Shown: in pieces, positions 1 to 7,797 of the stretch | Layout: each line of letters begins with the position of its first letter | Position numbering within the stretch: position 1 is the first letter of the stretch | NCBI RefSeq assembly: GCF_014204625.1 | Contig: NZ_JACHLU010000009.1 | Span: 1-64,000, forward strand | DNA from: Gillisella vitis | GTDB taxonomy: Bacteria; Pseudomonadota; Alphaproteobacteria; Rhizobiales; Rhizobiaceae | Direction: 5' to 3' | DNA: 64,000 nt | Program-made: the position numbers and the translations under genes | Notes under the pieces: generated by a model | The model's input: only the letters and a program-made list of their open reading frames with translations | What the model was told of the DNA's origin: nothing | The model's database searches: none

Positions 1-948
1 TGGAACCCGCTGTCGAAAGAGTTCGACACCTACATTGGTGTAGACATGGACAGGCAGGCGCGGCAGAAATCATTCAAGGCCACTCGCAAAGACATCAAGC
101 AATTCGGCTCTTCCAGCCGTTTGCCCTCATGGCAGGATTTTCTAACGGCCTGCGTCAATGCCGTGGCGTCTTACAATGCCAAACCGCATTCATCGCTGCC
201 CGGCAAAATGTCGCCAAACCAGATGTGGGAATATCATGTCTCCACCGGCTTCGAGATTGTGCCGGTTCTGGAGCATGAAAAGAATGACCTGTTCCGGCCT
301 TATGAGCGTCGCAAGGTGTCCCGTTGCCAAGTGGAATGGCTGAAAAACACCTATTTCCATCTCGATCTGCAAGAGTTCCACGGCGATTATGTGCTGGTTG
401 GCTACGACATTCACGACGCCAGCAAGGTTTGGGTGCGTGAGATCGAGCTCCACGACGGCGAAGAGCTGATGGGCCGTCTGATCTGCGTTGCCATCTGTGC
501 CGGGAATAAAGAGCGTTATATTCCGCTCACCATGGAACAGGCTGCAATGGAAAAACGCGCCAAAGCCCGCGCCCGCCGTCTTAACGACCATCTGGCCGAA
601 GTTGAGGCCGAATTGTCACCGACCCGTTATCTGGAAGCCACGGCTCAAGTTCCCTTCAGGATGATCGATATTACGCCTGAGCCTGTGGTGGCAGGCCCCA
701 CATTGGTGGTCAGTGATGGTCAGGAAGTTTCTCAATCGGCCACCGGGGCCAATCCGCAACCACGCAAGCAAACCTTTGCAACCGATGAGGCGCTTGCAGC
801 GTGGGCGCTCGAAAATGCGGAAAAAATCACCAGTAATCAGGTTCGTGTCTTGCGCAATGCTCTGCAAAATCCAGCGCAAATTGAACTGTTCCGACTGTCA
901 GGCATCAACGTGGACGCGCTTCGAAACCTCGTCCGTGCCGCTGCCTGA
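1..948 (+). CDS. Mu-type transposase A, C-terminal part (5' end outside window)
   Basis: The reading frame is open from base 1, so 315 residues of the C-terminal portion are present. MuA is the DDE recombinase that joins phage ends to target DNA. The visible part begins at the end of the catalytic core (a WNPLSKEFDTYIG stretch) and continues into the Mu-type C-terminal beta-barrel region around residues 90-180. It finishes with a basic helical segment and a Lys/Arg-poor tail where MuA contacts MuB and ClpX. The catalytic Asp residues are outside the window. A gap of 28 bases separates it from the B-like ATPase. Assignment rests on sequence character plus the neighbouring B gene. Confidence 0.88.
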   Translation, partial: WNPLSKEFDTYIGVDMDRQARQKSFKATRKDIKQFGSSSRLPSWQDFLTACVNAVASYNAKPHSSLPGKMSPNQMWEYHVSTGFEIVPVLEHEKNDLFRPYERRKVSRCQVEWLKNTYFHLDLQEFHGDYVLVGYDIHDASKVWVREIELHDGEELMGRLICVAICAGNKERYIPLTMEQAAMEKRAKARARRLNDHLAEVEAELSPTRYLEATAQVPFRMIDITPEPVVAGPTLVVSDGQEVSQSATGANPQPRKQTFATDEALAAWALENAEKITSNQVRVLRNALQNPAQIELFRLSGINVDALRNLVRAAA

Positions 949-976
949 CAGCCTCAACACAATAAGGAGAATACCC

Positions 977-1744
977 GTGAAGAATACATATGTCGAGACC
1001 GCAAACGTGAAGCGGTTTTACGCAGCACTGGCGGCACTTTCTGAGCGCGGCGCGGAAGAGGCCTGCCTTATGATTGTCGATGGTGTTCCTGGCTTGGGCA
1101 AAACCACCACGCTCAAGCATTGGGTCGCTCAAACCGGAAGTGTCTACATTCGTGCACAAAAAGACTGGTCCTACAGCTGGTTTCTGAATGAAATCTTGCG
1201 GCAGCTGAATGTTACCAGCCCGCACCGTAAGGAAGACAAGTATCTGGCGGTGACGCGGGAACTGTCAATGCGTAGCAATAGCGCGACCGTGGCCCGTGAT
1301 ACATTTGGCCTTGTGGTTGACGAATGTGACCTTATTTCCCGCAGCGAAACGGTCATGGAAGCGATCCGCTCGATTTCCGACCTTTTGGAAATCCCGACCA
1401 TCATGATCGGCATGGGTAAGCTGAAGGATAATCTGGCCCGGTTTCCGCAGACGGCCTCGCGGGTGTCGCAGCACGTTAATTTTTTACCTGCCACGCTCGA
1501 CGATACCAAAGCACTGATTACCGCCCGTTGCGAGGTGCCGGTGGCACAAGACCTGACAGCTTTCGTGCTGAAGGTTTCTCAAGGCTATAACCGGGAAATC
1601 CTTGAGGCCATCGCCAATATCGAGCGTTTTGGCCTGCGGTTCGACTATGCCGAAAGCGGCGTCACGCTTCGGGATATGGCAGGCCAAGTCATCATCAATG
1701 ACCGCCGCACCAATCTGCCCATCATTGTGCCGGAGGTGTTGTGA
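977..1744 (+). CDS. MuB-like AAA ATPase, target-DNA activator
   Basis: A 255-aa ATPase of the MuB/IstB-like type that binds target DNA and activates the transposase. A Walker A motif (GVPGLGKTT) lies near residue 35 and a Walker B motif (LVVDECD) near residue 108. The GTG start at 977 is chosen because AAGGAGA sits 7-13 bases upstream; the frame stays open far upstream but overlaps the transposase gene. Its stop overlaps the next start (TGATG). E. coli MuB has an additional N-terminal HTH domain; this protein is shorter, as in many Mu-like phages of other proteobacteria. Confidence 0.9.
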   Translation: MKNTYVETANVKRFYAALAALSERGAEEACLMIVDGVPGLGKTTTLKHWVAQTGSVYIRAQKDWSYSWFLNEILRQLNVTSPHRKEDKYLAVTRELSMRSNSATVARDTFGLVVDECDLISRSETVMEAIRSISDLLEIPTIMIGMGKLKDNLARFPQTASRVSQHVNFLPATLDDTKALITARCEVPVAQDLTAFVLKVSQGYNREILEAIANIERFGLRFDYAESGVTLRDMAGQVIINDRRTNLPIIVPEVL

Positions 1745-2337
1745 TGAGCGAGGCGCTTGAAAGCGGTGCGATGCAAACGGCTATTTTGCAATGCCTTGCC
1801 GATGGAGCTTGCCGAACCTTTGTGGAGATGCGTGGGCTTGCAAACCTCGACAACAGACAGGTGACCAAAGGCACTGTTAAGCTGCTGCTACGTGGTTATG
1901 TTGAGCGGGCCGAAGCCGGATGCTATCAACTGACGGCTCAAGGGCTGGCAGCAGCTTCCAGCGGTGAAGTGATCAAGGGTGGTCGCTACAAGCCGGATAC
2001 CGCCCGCGCCCGCAAGCCGTTTGCGAACACTTTTCGCCAGCGCGTTTGGACCGCAATGCGCATGAGCGGAACATTCACGATTGGCGATCTGGAGCTTGCC
2101 GCTCGGCGCGACGAAAAAGGTGCGGCCAATGTCATCGGTTATTACTTGCGACGCTTGAAAGCGGCAAAGTATGTGGTTGAGTTGCCGATCAGACAGGAGG
2201 GGGTGCATCTCACCTCTAACGGGTTCAAGCGGTTCCGGCTGTTGAAAAACACAGGACCGATTGCCCCGGTCTATCAAAGCCGACGCGACAGAATTTTTGA
2301 TCACAACACACAAGAGGCGACGCCATGCAGCAAATGA
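1744..2337 (+). CDS. Early phage protein with winged-helix-like repeats
   Basis: A 197-aa protein translationally coupled to B through a TGATG overlap; an in-frame GTG at 1741 is an alternative start. The first 65 residues read like a winged helix (a VTKGTVKLLLRGYVER recognition region). A second, similar block follows around residues 95-160 (NVIGYYLRRLKAAKYV), so it may be two tandem winged-helix domains. The position between B and gemA matches the semi-essential early region of Mu. I do not recognise a named family. A DNA-binding role is inferred from the helix pattern only. Confidence 0.7.
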   Translation: MSEALESGAMQTAILQCLADGACRTFVEMRGLANLDNRQVTKGTVKLLLRGYVERAEAGCYQLTAQGLAAASSGEVIKGGRYKPDTARARKPFANTFRQRVWTAMRMSGTFTIGDLELAARRDEKGAANVIGYYLRRLKAAKYVVELPIRQEGVHLTSNGFKRFRLLKNTGPIAPVYQSRRDRIFDHNTQEATPCSK

Positions 2338-2711
2338 AGCTGATGGGCTTGGCCGATCCCGCTTGGCTGGAGGTGTTACGGGCCGAGGCTGCAAAGCCGG
2401 GCCGCACCAAGGCCGCCATTGCCAGAGAGCTTGGCGTATCACGTACCGGTATCTCCTTGCTATGTGATGGCAAATACAGCGCCCGCATCGACAAAGTGCA
2501 AGCCAAGATCGCCGGTCCTGTCATGGCGCTTTACGCCCACCGCGTCTGGTGCCCGCACCTTCGCAAGGCAATTTCCGGCGACGACTGCAAGGCATTTTGC
2601 GCCGCCCCCATGTCCACCAGTGATCCCGGCAAGCTCAAGCATTGGGCCGCTTGCCGCAACTGCAAACAAAACCCTGAAAATCAAACACCTGAGGAACACA
2701 ATGACCATTAA
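2325..2711 (+). CDS. HTH and Cys-rich early phage protein
   Basis: A 128-aa protein whose start lies inside the end of the previous gene. Residues 30-60 form a clear Cro/XRE-type helix-turn-helix (KAAIARELGVSRTGISLLC). The C-terminal half contains five Cys (WCPH, DDC, FC, AC, NC) that could bind a metal. Similar HTH-plus-Cys proteins occur in the early region of Mu-like phages of alphaproteobacteria. The function is unknown; it could be a regulator of early transcription. Its stop is overlapped by the start of the next gene. Confidence 0.7.
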   Translation: MQQMKLMGLADPAWLEVLRAEAAKPGRTKAAIARELGVSRTGISLLCDGKYSARIDKVQAKIAGPVMALYAHRVWCPHLRKAISGDDCKAFCAAPMSTSDPGKLKHWAACRNCKQNPENQTPEEHNDH

Positions 2712-3351
2712 CATTCCTACCAGCATTCCGACCGAGACAATCAACGGCCTGCCTTACGTCAACAAGGGTAAGGGTGGGCTGATTGCACTGTCTGCAATCA
2801 AGCCCGAACACATTGAAGAGGATGAACTGGTGCGCCGCCTGACGGCCAAGGCCGCTCGTTTTAACCAGATTTTGGCTTTGTTCCGCAGTGAGGTATTTGA
2901 AGAGGTCGCGGCCTACCGCGAATTGCTGGCGGATAAATACGGTGTCAAACGCCGTGGCTCAAAAGGCAACATCACCCTTTCAACGGTTGATGCCAGTCTG
3001 CGCCTGACCATTCAGATTTCGGAAACGCTCACCTTCGGCCCAGAACTGGAAGTTGCCAAGGAGATTATCGACGGTTGCATTCGCCGCTGGTCGGCAGGTT
3101 CAAACGACAATATCCGCGCCCTGATTGATCAGGCGTTTCAGGTGGACAAGCAAGGCCAGCTCAACACCGACCGTATCCTTGGCCTGAAACGCCTCAAGAT
3201 CGTGGACGAAACCGGCGAGTGGGAAAAGGCCATGGGCATTATCTCCGACTCGGTGCGGGTGATGGCGTCCAAGGAACATGCCCGCTTTTACCGTGTTGAG
3301 AAAGAGAGCCGTAACGCGGTGCGTATTGCTCTCGACCTTGCCAATGCGTGA
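2701..3351 (+). CDS. DUF3164 family protein
   Basis: A 216-aa member of DUF3164, a family found almost only in Mu-like phages just downstream of the transposition genes. Family features visible are the central KRRGSKGNITLSTVD segment (residues 78-92), the IIDGCIRRWSAGSN segment, and a C-terminal VMASKEHARFYRV stretch. The frame is open upstream, but ATG 2701 is chosen because the protein then begins where the family begins. The molecular function is not established. It starts within the last codons of the upstream HTH gene, consistent with one early operon. Confidence 0.85.
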   Translation: MTINIPTSIPTETINGLPYVNKGKGGLIALSAIKPEHIEEDELVRRLTAKAARFNQILALFRSEVFEEVAAYRELLADKYGVKRRGSKGNITLSTVDASLRLTIQISETLTFGPELEVAKEIIDGCIRRWSAGSNDNIRALIDQAFQVDKQGQLNTDRILGLKRLKIVDETGEWEKAMGIISDSVRVMASKEHARFYRVEKESRNAVRIALDLANA

Positions 3352-3362
3352 GGAGCGGAACG

Positions 3363-3800
3363 ATGGATAACACTCTTTACGATGCAGAAGCCCGCGTGGA
3401 CGCAATCTATCCAATCCACATGATTGGAGACTTCGAAAATCCGCCTGAATGGTTGGAACGGCTCAGCTACGACATAGACGTGCCTGAAACGATGAAAGAA
3501 ATGCAGCAATTCCCTGAGATGACAGGTGCGATGTCCCCCTTCGCCGATTTTGGAAGCTCAGAAGAGGTAGGCGTGGCTATCGCCGAAGCCTGGGCGCGGT
3601 GTGGTCGCCGTGGCTTCATGGTGTCCGCTTCAGTATGTGCCCGACAATATATTGATCCTGACACCTATTACAGCGGTTGGGGTATTACCAAACGCATTTG
3701 GTTCTTCGTTGAGGAGATTGATCAGGTTGAGCCTGAGCTACTGAAAAGGGCGTCTGCGCTTCATGCCAAGGCGAAAGCGGAAAAGGCAGGTGCAGCATGA
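3363..3800 (+). CDS. Hypothetical early phage protein
   Basis: A 145-aa protein rich in acidic and aromatic residues with no motif I can name. ATG 3363 is preferred over an in-frame ATG at 3348 because GGAGCGGA lies just upstream at good spacing. It overlaps the next gene by four bases (ATGA), so it belongs to the early operon. The C-terminus is an Ala/Lys-rich helix. Function unknown. Confidence 0.65.
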   Translation: MDNTLYDAEARVDAIYPIHMIGDFENPPEWLERLSYDIDVPETMKEMQQFPEMTGAMSPFADFGSSEEVGVAIAEAWARCGRRGFMVSASVCARQYIDPDTYYSGWGITKRIWFFVEEIDQVEPELLKRASALHAKAKAEKAGAA

Positions 3801-3985
3801 AAGAGGACACAGCCAAAACCGGACCCATCAAATGCTATTGCTGCGGGGATGCTAAACAGGTCGAAGGCCTCGACGGCGAAATGCGTCCATGTTCTCGCTG
3901 CCAGATGGCCGCTTTCAATGACTGGTCAAGCAGCCGTCGTCCCGGAAAAAAGGCCGACCTCAAGGTGATTGGGGGGGCGGCATGA
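3797..3985 (+). CDS. Small zinc-ribbon protein
   Basis: A 62-aa protein with two CxxC pairs (CYCCGD near residue 13 and CSRC near residue 32), the pattern of a single zinc ribbon. It is coupled by ATGA overlaps to both neighbours, which supports it as a genuine gene despite its size. Role unknown; small zinc ribbons in phage early operons often bind nucleic acid or protein partners. Confidence 0.65.
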   Translation: MKEDTAKTGPIKCYCCGDAKQVEGLDGEMRPCSRCQMAAFNDWSSSRRPGKKADLKVIGGAA

Positions 3986-4665
3986 ACCGAGACGCCCTGA
4001 AAAAACGAATTGCCGCCCTGCGGGATAAAACCACCGCCAGAGGCTGCACCGAAGCAGAGGCGCTTGCGGCGGCAGAGAAAGCCGCCGCCCTGATGCAGGA
4101 ATACGGCCTGACAGACGGCGACATCGTGATGGACGAACAGTCTGTCCGATCCAAAACCAAAGGTTATTCTCCCCGCGAGCTGCTTTGGAATATCCTTGGC
4201 ATATGCACCAACACCGCCATAATGCTTATGACCGGTGTTGATACGCGGCGCATATTCATTGGCTTGGAACCCGGCCCGTCGGTTGCAGCCTATCTTTATG
4301 TTGTGCTGGACCGTGCAATTGACCGCGAAATTGCGACGTTCAAGGCCGGGCCATTTTATCGGCGTCGGCGCAACATATCCACCAGACGGCAGGCAGTCAG
4401 TGACTTTACGGCTGGCCTCGTTGATCGGCTGGCGCAGCGCATCTTTGAGATGTTTTCCCCGACACGATCAAGTGAAGCGTGGCAAAATGCACTTAAGGCC
4501 CGTGATCAGCGTTACCCAGATGCTGAAACGATCAATGCGAGAGCAAGAAAAGACATTCGTTTCGATACCGCCAATGCGTCCGGTCGGTTGGCTGGCGACA
4601 ATGTCAGCCTTGCCCATGGTGTGAACGGTGGCTCCGAGATCAAGCTGATCGGCGGTGCGGCATGA
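3982..4665 (+). CDS. DUF2786 domain protein
   Basis: A 227-aa protein. Residues 1-45 match the DUF2786 helical domain (an LRDKTTARGCTEAEALAAAEKA segment ending in LMQEYGL). The remainder, with DFTAGLVDRLAQRI and a basic RARKDIRF stretch, resembles the DUF7168-type region usually paired with it. Such proteins are common in Mu-like phage early regions and some plasmids. Function unknown. It overlaps both neighbours by four bases. Confidence 0.78.
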   Translation: MNRDALKKRIAALRDKTTARGCTEAEALAAAEKAAALMQEYGLTDGDIVMDEQSVRSKTKGYSPRELLWNILGICTNTAIMLMTGVDTRRIFIGLEPGPSVAAYLYVVLDRAIDREIATFKAGPFYRRRRNISTRRQAVSDFTAGLVDRLAQRIFEMFSPTRSSEAWQNALKARDQRYPDAETINARARKDIRFDTANASGRLAGDNVSLAHGVNGGSEIKLIGGAA

Positions 4666-5105
4666 ATACCAACGCCATCATCAACATTGCCAAGTCCCAA
4701 CTCGGCCTTGACGAGGTGACTTACCGCGCCTTGCTATTGCGGGTGACAGGAACCGAGTCCTTGCGGGCAATGAGCGAGCGCCAGAAGCTGGCCGTTGTCG
4801 ATGAACTCAAAAAGAAGGGGTTTAAGGTCAAGCCTTCTGCCAAGAGCGCACCTAAGAAAAAGCAGCCTGTTTCGGACAAGCGCTATATTCGGCTGATCCA
4901 TGCGCTGTGGAATTCTTGCCACCGTCTTGGCGTGGTTTCTAACGGTTCCCGCGCCGCTCTTCGTGAATTTTGCCGGGGAATTTTGTTCCCCGGCAATGAT
5001 AAGGTGGCGGTTGATCCTGATACGCTGGACTATCAAAGTGCCGATAAGGTGATTGATGTGTTGAAGGCGATGGAAAAGCGCGGCAAGGAAAAGGCCGCGC
5101 TATGA
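4662..5105 (+). CDS. gemA: GemA family protein (Mu gp16-like)
   Basis: A 147-aa member of the GemA/gp16 family. The N-terminus (IAKSQLGLDEVTYRALLLRVTG) and the sequence KRYIRLIHALWNSCHRLG around residue 70 are family hallmarks. In Mu, GemA changes host gene expression and DNA topology during lytic growth and lies directly before mor, exactly as here. A Lys-rich linker (PSAKSAPKKKQ) separates the two halves. It ends with an ATGA-type overlap into the Mor-like gene. Confidence 0.9.
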   Translation: MNTNAIINIAKSQLGLDEVTYRALLLRVTGTESLRAMSERQKLAVVDELKKKGFKVKPSAKSAPKKKQPVSDKRYIRLIHALWNSCHRLGVVSNGSRAALREFCRGILFPGNDKVAVDPDTLDYQSADKVIDVLKAMEKRGKEKAAL

Positions 5106-5479
5106 CATTGCCTGACCATTCACGCCTGCCAACATCTTTGCTTGACGTGGCTGAAACCCTCAGTCTCGATATTGCCTTGAAGCTGATGGCGGCTTTCCCC
5201 GGCGAAGAAATCTATTTCCCATCCCGCCCAGACGATGACCATCATGTCATCGCCGCCCTTGGCAAAGAAGACGGTTATGCGTTATGTGGTTTCCTGTCGG
5301 GCGCTATCGTGTATATTCCTAACGGCAAGACCGGAAATGTTCGGGCCGAAGTCTTGGCCTTGCAGGCAAATGGCAAGAGCCGCCGTGAGATTGCCCGTAT
5401 CCTTGGCGTCAGCCAGCGCCATGTGCGCCGGATGGCGAATAAAAAGAAAAACCACAATCAATTTGATATGTTTGACTGA
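5102..5479 (+). CDS. Mor/C-family transcription activator
   Basis: A 125-aa protein with the Mor fold: an N-terminal dimerisation part with the IVYIPNG strand near residue 70, followed by a C-terminal HTH (SRREIARILGVSQRHVRRM). In Mu, Mor drives the middle promoter and its paralogue C drives the late promoters of lys, I, P and mom. Only one Mor/C-type gene is visible here, so it may do both jobs. It is the last gene of the early/middle operon. Four copies of a 22-bp dyad, one right after this gene, are candidate binding sites. Confidence 0.87.
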   Translation: MTLPDHSRLPTSLLDVAETLSLDIALKLMAAFPGEEIYFPSRPDDDHHVIAALGKEDGYALCGFLSGAIVYIPNGKTGNVRAEVLALQANGKSRREIARILGVSQRHVRRMANKKKNHNQFDMFD

Positions 5480-5480
5480 C

Positions 5481-5502
5481 TGACCGGACCTCTGTCCGGT
5501 CA
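5481..5502. promoter_or_regulatory. 22-bp dyad, copy 1 of 4, upstream of lysis genes
   Basis: A perfect inverted repeat TGACCGGAC-CTCT-GTCCGGTCA that begins just after the activator gene, 59 bases before the endolysin ATG. No T-run follows, so it is a poor intrinsic terminator. The central CTCT is identical in all four copies, which points to a protein-binding site. A TAATTC hexamer about 23 bases after the dyad centre could serve as a weak -10. Confidence 0.6.
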
Positions 5503-5561
5503 TATATGACGCTAATTCGCGTCAAAGTCCTCGCAACTGCAAACCGCAACCGCGAGGCCGA

Positions 5562-6404
5562 ATGTCCCCCACACTTGTTTCCCGCATTGATGCATCCGTC
5601 TTAAAGGCTATCGCGCCCACGCCGCCGTCTAAGAAGGCAGCAACGCAACGGGCTATTATTGCCGCCTTTGGCGAGATGTTGCCCGAATTGCTAACGCTGA
5701 TCGAATGCACTACGCCGTTGCGCATTGCGCATTTTCTGGCGCAGGTCGCCCATGAGAGTGATGGCTTTTGCACGTTGGAAGAATATGCCTCCGGTGCGGC
5801 CTATGAAGGTCGCGTCAAGGATCTGGGCAATGTCCGCCCCGGTGATGGTGTCCGCTATAAAGGACGTGGGCCGATCCAGCTGACAGGCCGCGCCAATTAC
5901 CGCGCCTTCACCACATGGATGCGCAAGATTGATCCGACTTGCCCCGATTTCGAAGCCAAGCCCGAACTGGTGGCAACATGGCCATGGGCCGGATGGGCGG
6001 CGGCTTTCTTCTGGGAGCGCAATAATATCAACACCCGCGCCGCCGATCTGGATGACCTGATCAAAGTCACCAAGATCGTCAACGGCGGGCGCAATGGTCT
6101 TGAGGACCGCCGCCGCTATCTGGGCAAGGCCAAAACCGCGATTGCCACCCTTACCGCTGATCAGCTTTCCGGCGTTCAGCGTTTCCCTGTGCTGCGGCGT
6201 GGCATGGAAGGCGAAGCGGTGGAACAGTTGCAACGGGCTTTGGCGAGTGCCGGTTATTATCACCTCACCATTGACGGTGATTTCGGCGCTGGCACCGAGG
6301 GGGCATTGCGTAGCTATCAGGGTGATACGGGCCTGACCGTTGACGGCATCGCCGGAAGTCAAACCTTCGCATCCCTTCAGGACTTTTGGCCGGAGGAGGT
6401 TTAA
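5562..6404 (+). CDS. Endolysin: GH19-type muramidase/chitinase plus peptidoglycan-binding domain
   Basis: A 280-aa lysin. Residues 1-190 match the glycoside hydrolase 19 fold used by phage endolysins, with the catalytic-region HFLAQVAHESDGF segment near residue 60 and YKGRGPIQLTGRANY near residue 105. Residues 205-275 are a PG_binding_1 domain (LRRGMEGEAVEQLQRAL and IDGDFGAGTEGALRSYQ). No signal peptide is seen, so export depends on the holin encoded next. It occupies the position of lys in Mu, first in the late block. Confidence 0.9.
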   Translation: MSPTLVSRIDASVLKAIAPTPPSKKAATQRAIIAAFGEMLPELLTLIECTTPLRIAHFLAQVAHESDGFCTLEEYASGAAYEGRVKDLGNVRPGDGVRYKGRGPIQLTGRANYRAFTTWMRKIDPTCPDFEAKPELVATWPWAGWAAAFFWERNNINTRAADLDDLIKVTKIVNGGRNGLEDRRRYLGKAKTAIATLTADQLSGVQRFPVLRRGMEGEAVEQLQRALASAGYYHLTIDGDFGAGTEGALRSYQGDTGLTVDGIAGSQTFASLQDFWPEEV

Positions 6405-6462
6405 GCGGCCTCGCCCTCGCAAGGCGCACTCTCTCCCTTCCCAATCATCCACGGAACTCACC

Positions 6463-6981
6463 ATGACCCTATTGAAACGACTTTATCACCGCGCCACCGG
6501 CCTGCTTGTCACCGCCGCCGCATTCCTGTTCTGTTTTGCTGTCACCGCCTTTTCAGCGGTCACAACCAAAGACGATGCATCGGGCATTCTGGTTGTTGCG
6601 ATGCCCCATCTGATTGACCTCGCCGCCTCGGTGTTGGCCGTTGGTGGCACATGGCTTGCCGCCCGATTGGTCCGCCTGATCGGAATTTCCGACACAGCCA
6701 AACGGCTGGAAGTCGAGGGCAAGTTGCGCGAAGCCCTGCATTTTGCCGCCGAGAACGGTTTGCGGTTTGCACTCACAAAAGCAGGAATGCCGACGATTGC
6801 CGAACCGACCGCCGAAATCATAGCCGATGCCCTGTTCTATGTGACGGATAAAAACCCCGACACGATCAAGAAACTTGGCGTCAACGGCAACGCGCTCGAA
6901 GACATTATCCGCGCCAAGTGGCCGATGGCCAGCCTTGGCCTGCCAATTGTCGCTAATCTCACCGCCAGCCCCGCCAGCTAA
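6463..6981 (+). CDS. LLH-family holin
   Basis: A 172-aa membrane protein with two hydrophobic segments (about residues 10-32 and 48-68). A soluble tail follows with REALHFAAENGLRFALTKAG and a final LEDIIRAKWP, which fits phage holin superfamily VI (LLH). Holins open the inner membrane to release or trigger the endolysin. ATG 6463 is chosen so the protein starts just before the first membrane segment. The adjacent endolysin and XhlA-like genes support a lysis role. Confidence 0.75.
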   Translation: MTLLKRLYHRATGLLVTAAAFLFCFAVTAFSAVTTKDDASGILVVAMPHLIDLAASVLAVGGTWLAARLVRLIGISDTAKRLEVEGKLREALHFAAENGLRFALTKAGMPTIAEPTAEIIADALFYVTDKNPDTIKKLGVNGNALEDIIRAKWPMASLGLPIVANLTASPAS

Positions 6982-7061
6982 TCCACCTTCATTGATCCGC
7001 CCCGCCGCTGTGCCCCCACACGGCGGCGGCTGATTGCAGCTAAGATAAGGCGCACTGCTCC

Positions 7062-7307
7062 GTGACGGACCTCACCAATCATTTGAAAGACCGCATTGAT
7101 GCGGCCCATGACCGGCTCGACAAGATGGGCGAGCGCGTGACCTCTTTGGAAAAAGAGGGGGCCGTCACCGAAGTGCGCATGGCCACCATTCAGCAATCTC
7201 TTGGCAAGATCGAAAGCACCACAGGCTGGGTGCTGAAAATCGTCATCGGCGGCATTTTGACTGCCATCATCGCCTTCATTGTGCGCGGAGGCCTCCATGG
7301 CCAGTGA
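7062..7307 (+). CDS. XhlA-like lysis accessory protein
   Basis: An 81-aa protein starting at GTG. Residues 1-50 are a heptad-rich helix (HLKDRIDAAHDRLDKMGERV), followed by a single C-terminal membrane segment (VLKIVIGGILTAIIAFIV). This layout is that of XhlA-type haemolysin/lysis proteins, which act with holins. It overlaps the start of the next gene by 11 bases. A spanin or Rz-like role is an alternative, but no lipobox or partner ORF is seen. Confidence 0.7.
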   Translation: MTDLTNHLKDRIDAAHDRLDKMGERVTSLEKEGAVTEVRMATIQQSLGKIESTTGWVLKIVIGGILTAIIAFIVRGGLHGQ

Positions 7308-7797
7308 TCAGGAAACCCGCCGCAAGGCACGCTCGGATTATGTCTATCGGCGCATGTCAGCCGCCACCATTTCCATGACCCTCAATATCAGCGCTGCCAC
7401 CTTTGGCCGCTGGAAGAAAGCGGCCAAGGAAGCCGGTGACGATTGGGATATGGCCCGGTCTGCCTCGGTGATTGCGGGCGAAGGTATCGACACGGTGGTG
7501 TCTTCCGTGGTCGAGGATTTTGTGCTGATGGCACAGGCCTTGTTGGAAGAGGTCAAAACCGAAGACTTGAGCCTTGATCAGAAGATCAAGCATATGGTTG
7601 CGCTTGGCGATGCCATGGTCAAGGTGACTGCCTCGGCGGGCAAGCTTGCGCCCAAGATCAGCCAGCTTGGCGTGGCGCAAGATGTTGTCCAGCACCTGAT
7701 TGCCTTTGTGCAGGAGCAGTTTCCGCAACATATCTCTGTCGTACAGGAAATCCTTATTCCGTTTGGCGACCGGATTGCTACGGCCTTTTCTCCATGA
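7297..7797 (+). CDS. DUF1804 family protein, probable small terminase
   Basis: A 166-aa protein of the DUF1804 family, which sits directly before the large terminase in Mu-like phages. The N-terminus contains an HTH-like part (ARSDYVYRRMSAATISMTLNIS). The rest is helical with KIKHMVALGDAMVKVTASAGK. ATG 7297 is used rather than an upstream TTG. DNA recognition for packaging is inferred from position. It overlaps the large terminase start by ATGA. Confidence 0.78.
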   Translation: MASDQETRRKARSDYVYRRMSAATISMTLNISAATFGRWKKAAKEAGDDWDMARSASVIAGEGIDTVVSSVVEDFVLMAQALLEEVKTEDLSLDQKIKHMVALGDAMVKVTASAGKLAPKISQLGVAQDVVQHLIAFVQEQFPQHISVVQEILIPFGDRIATAFSP

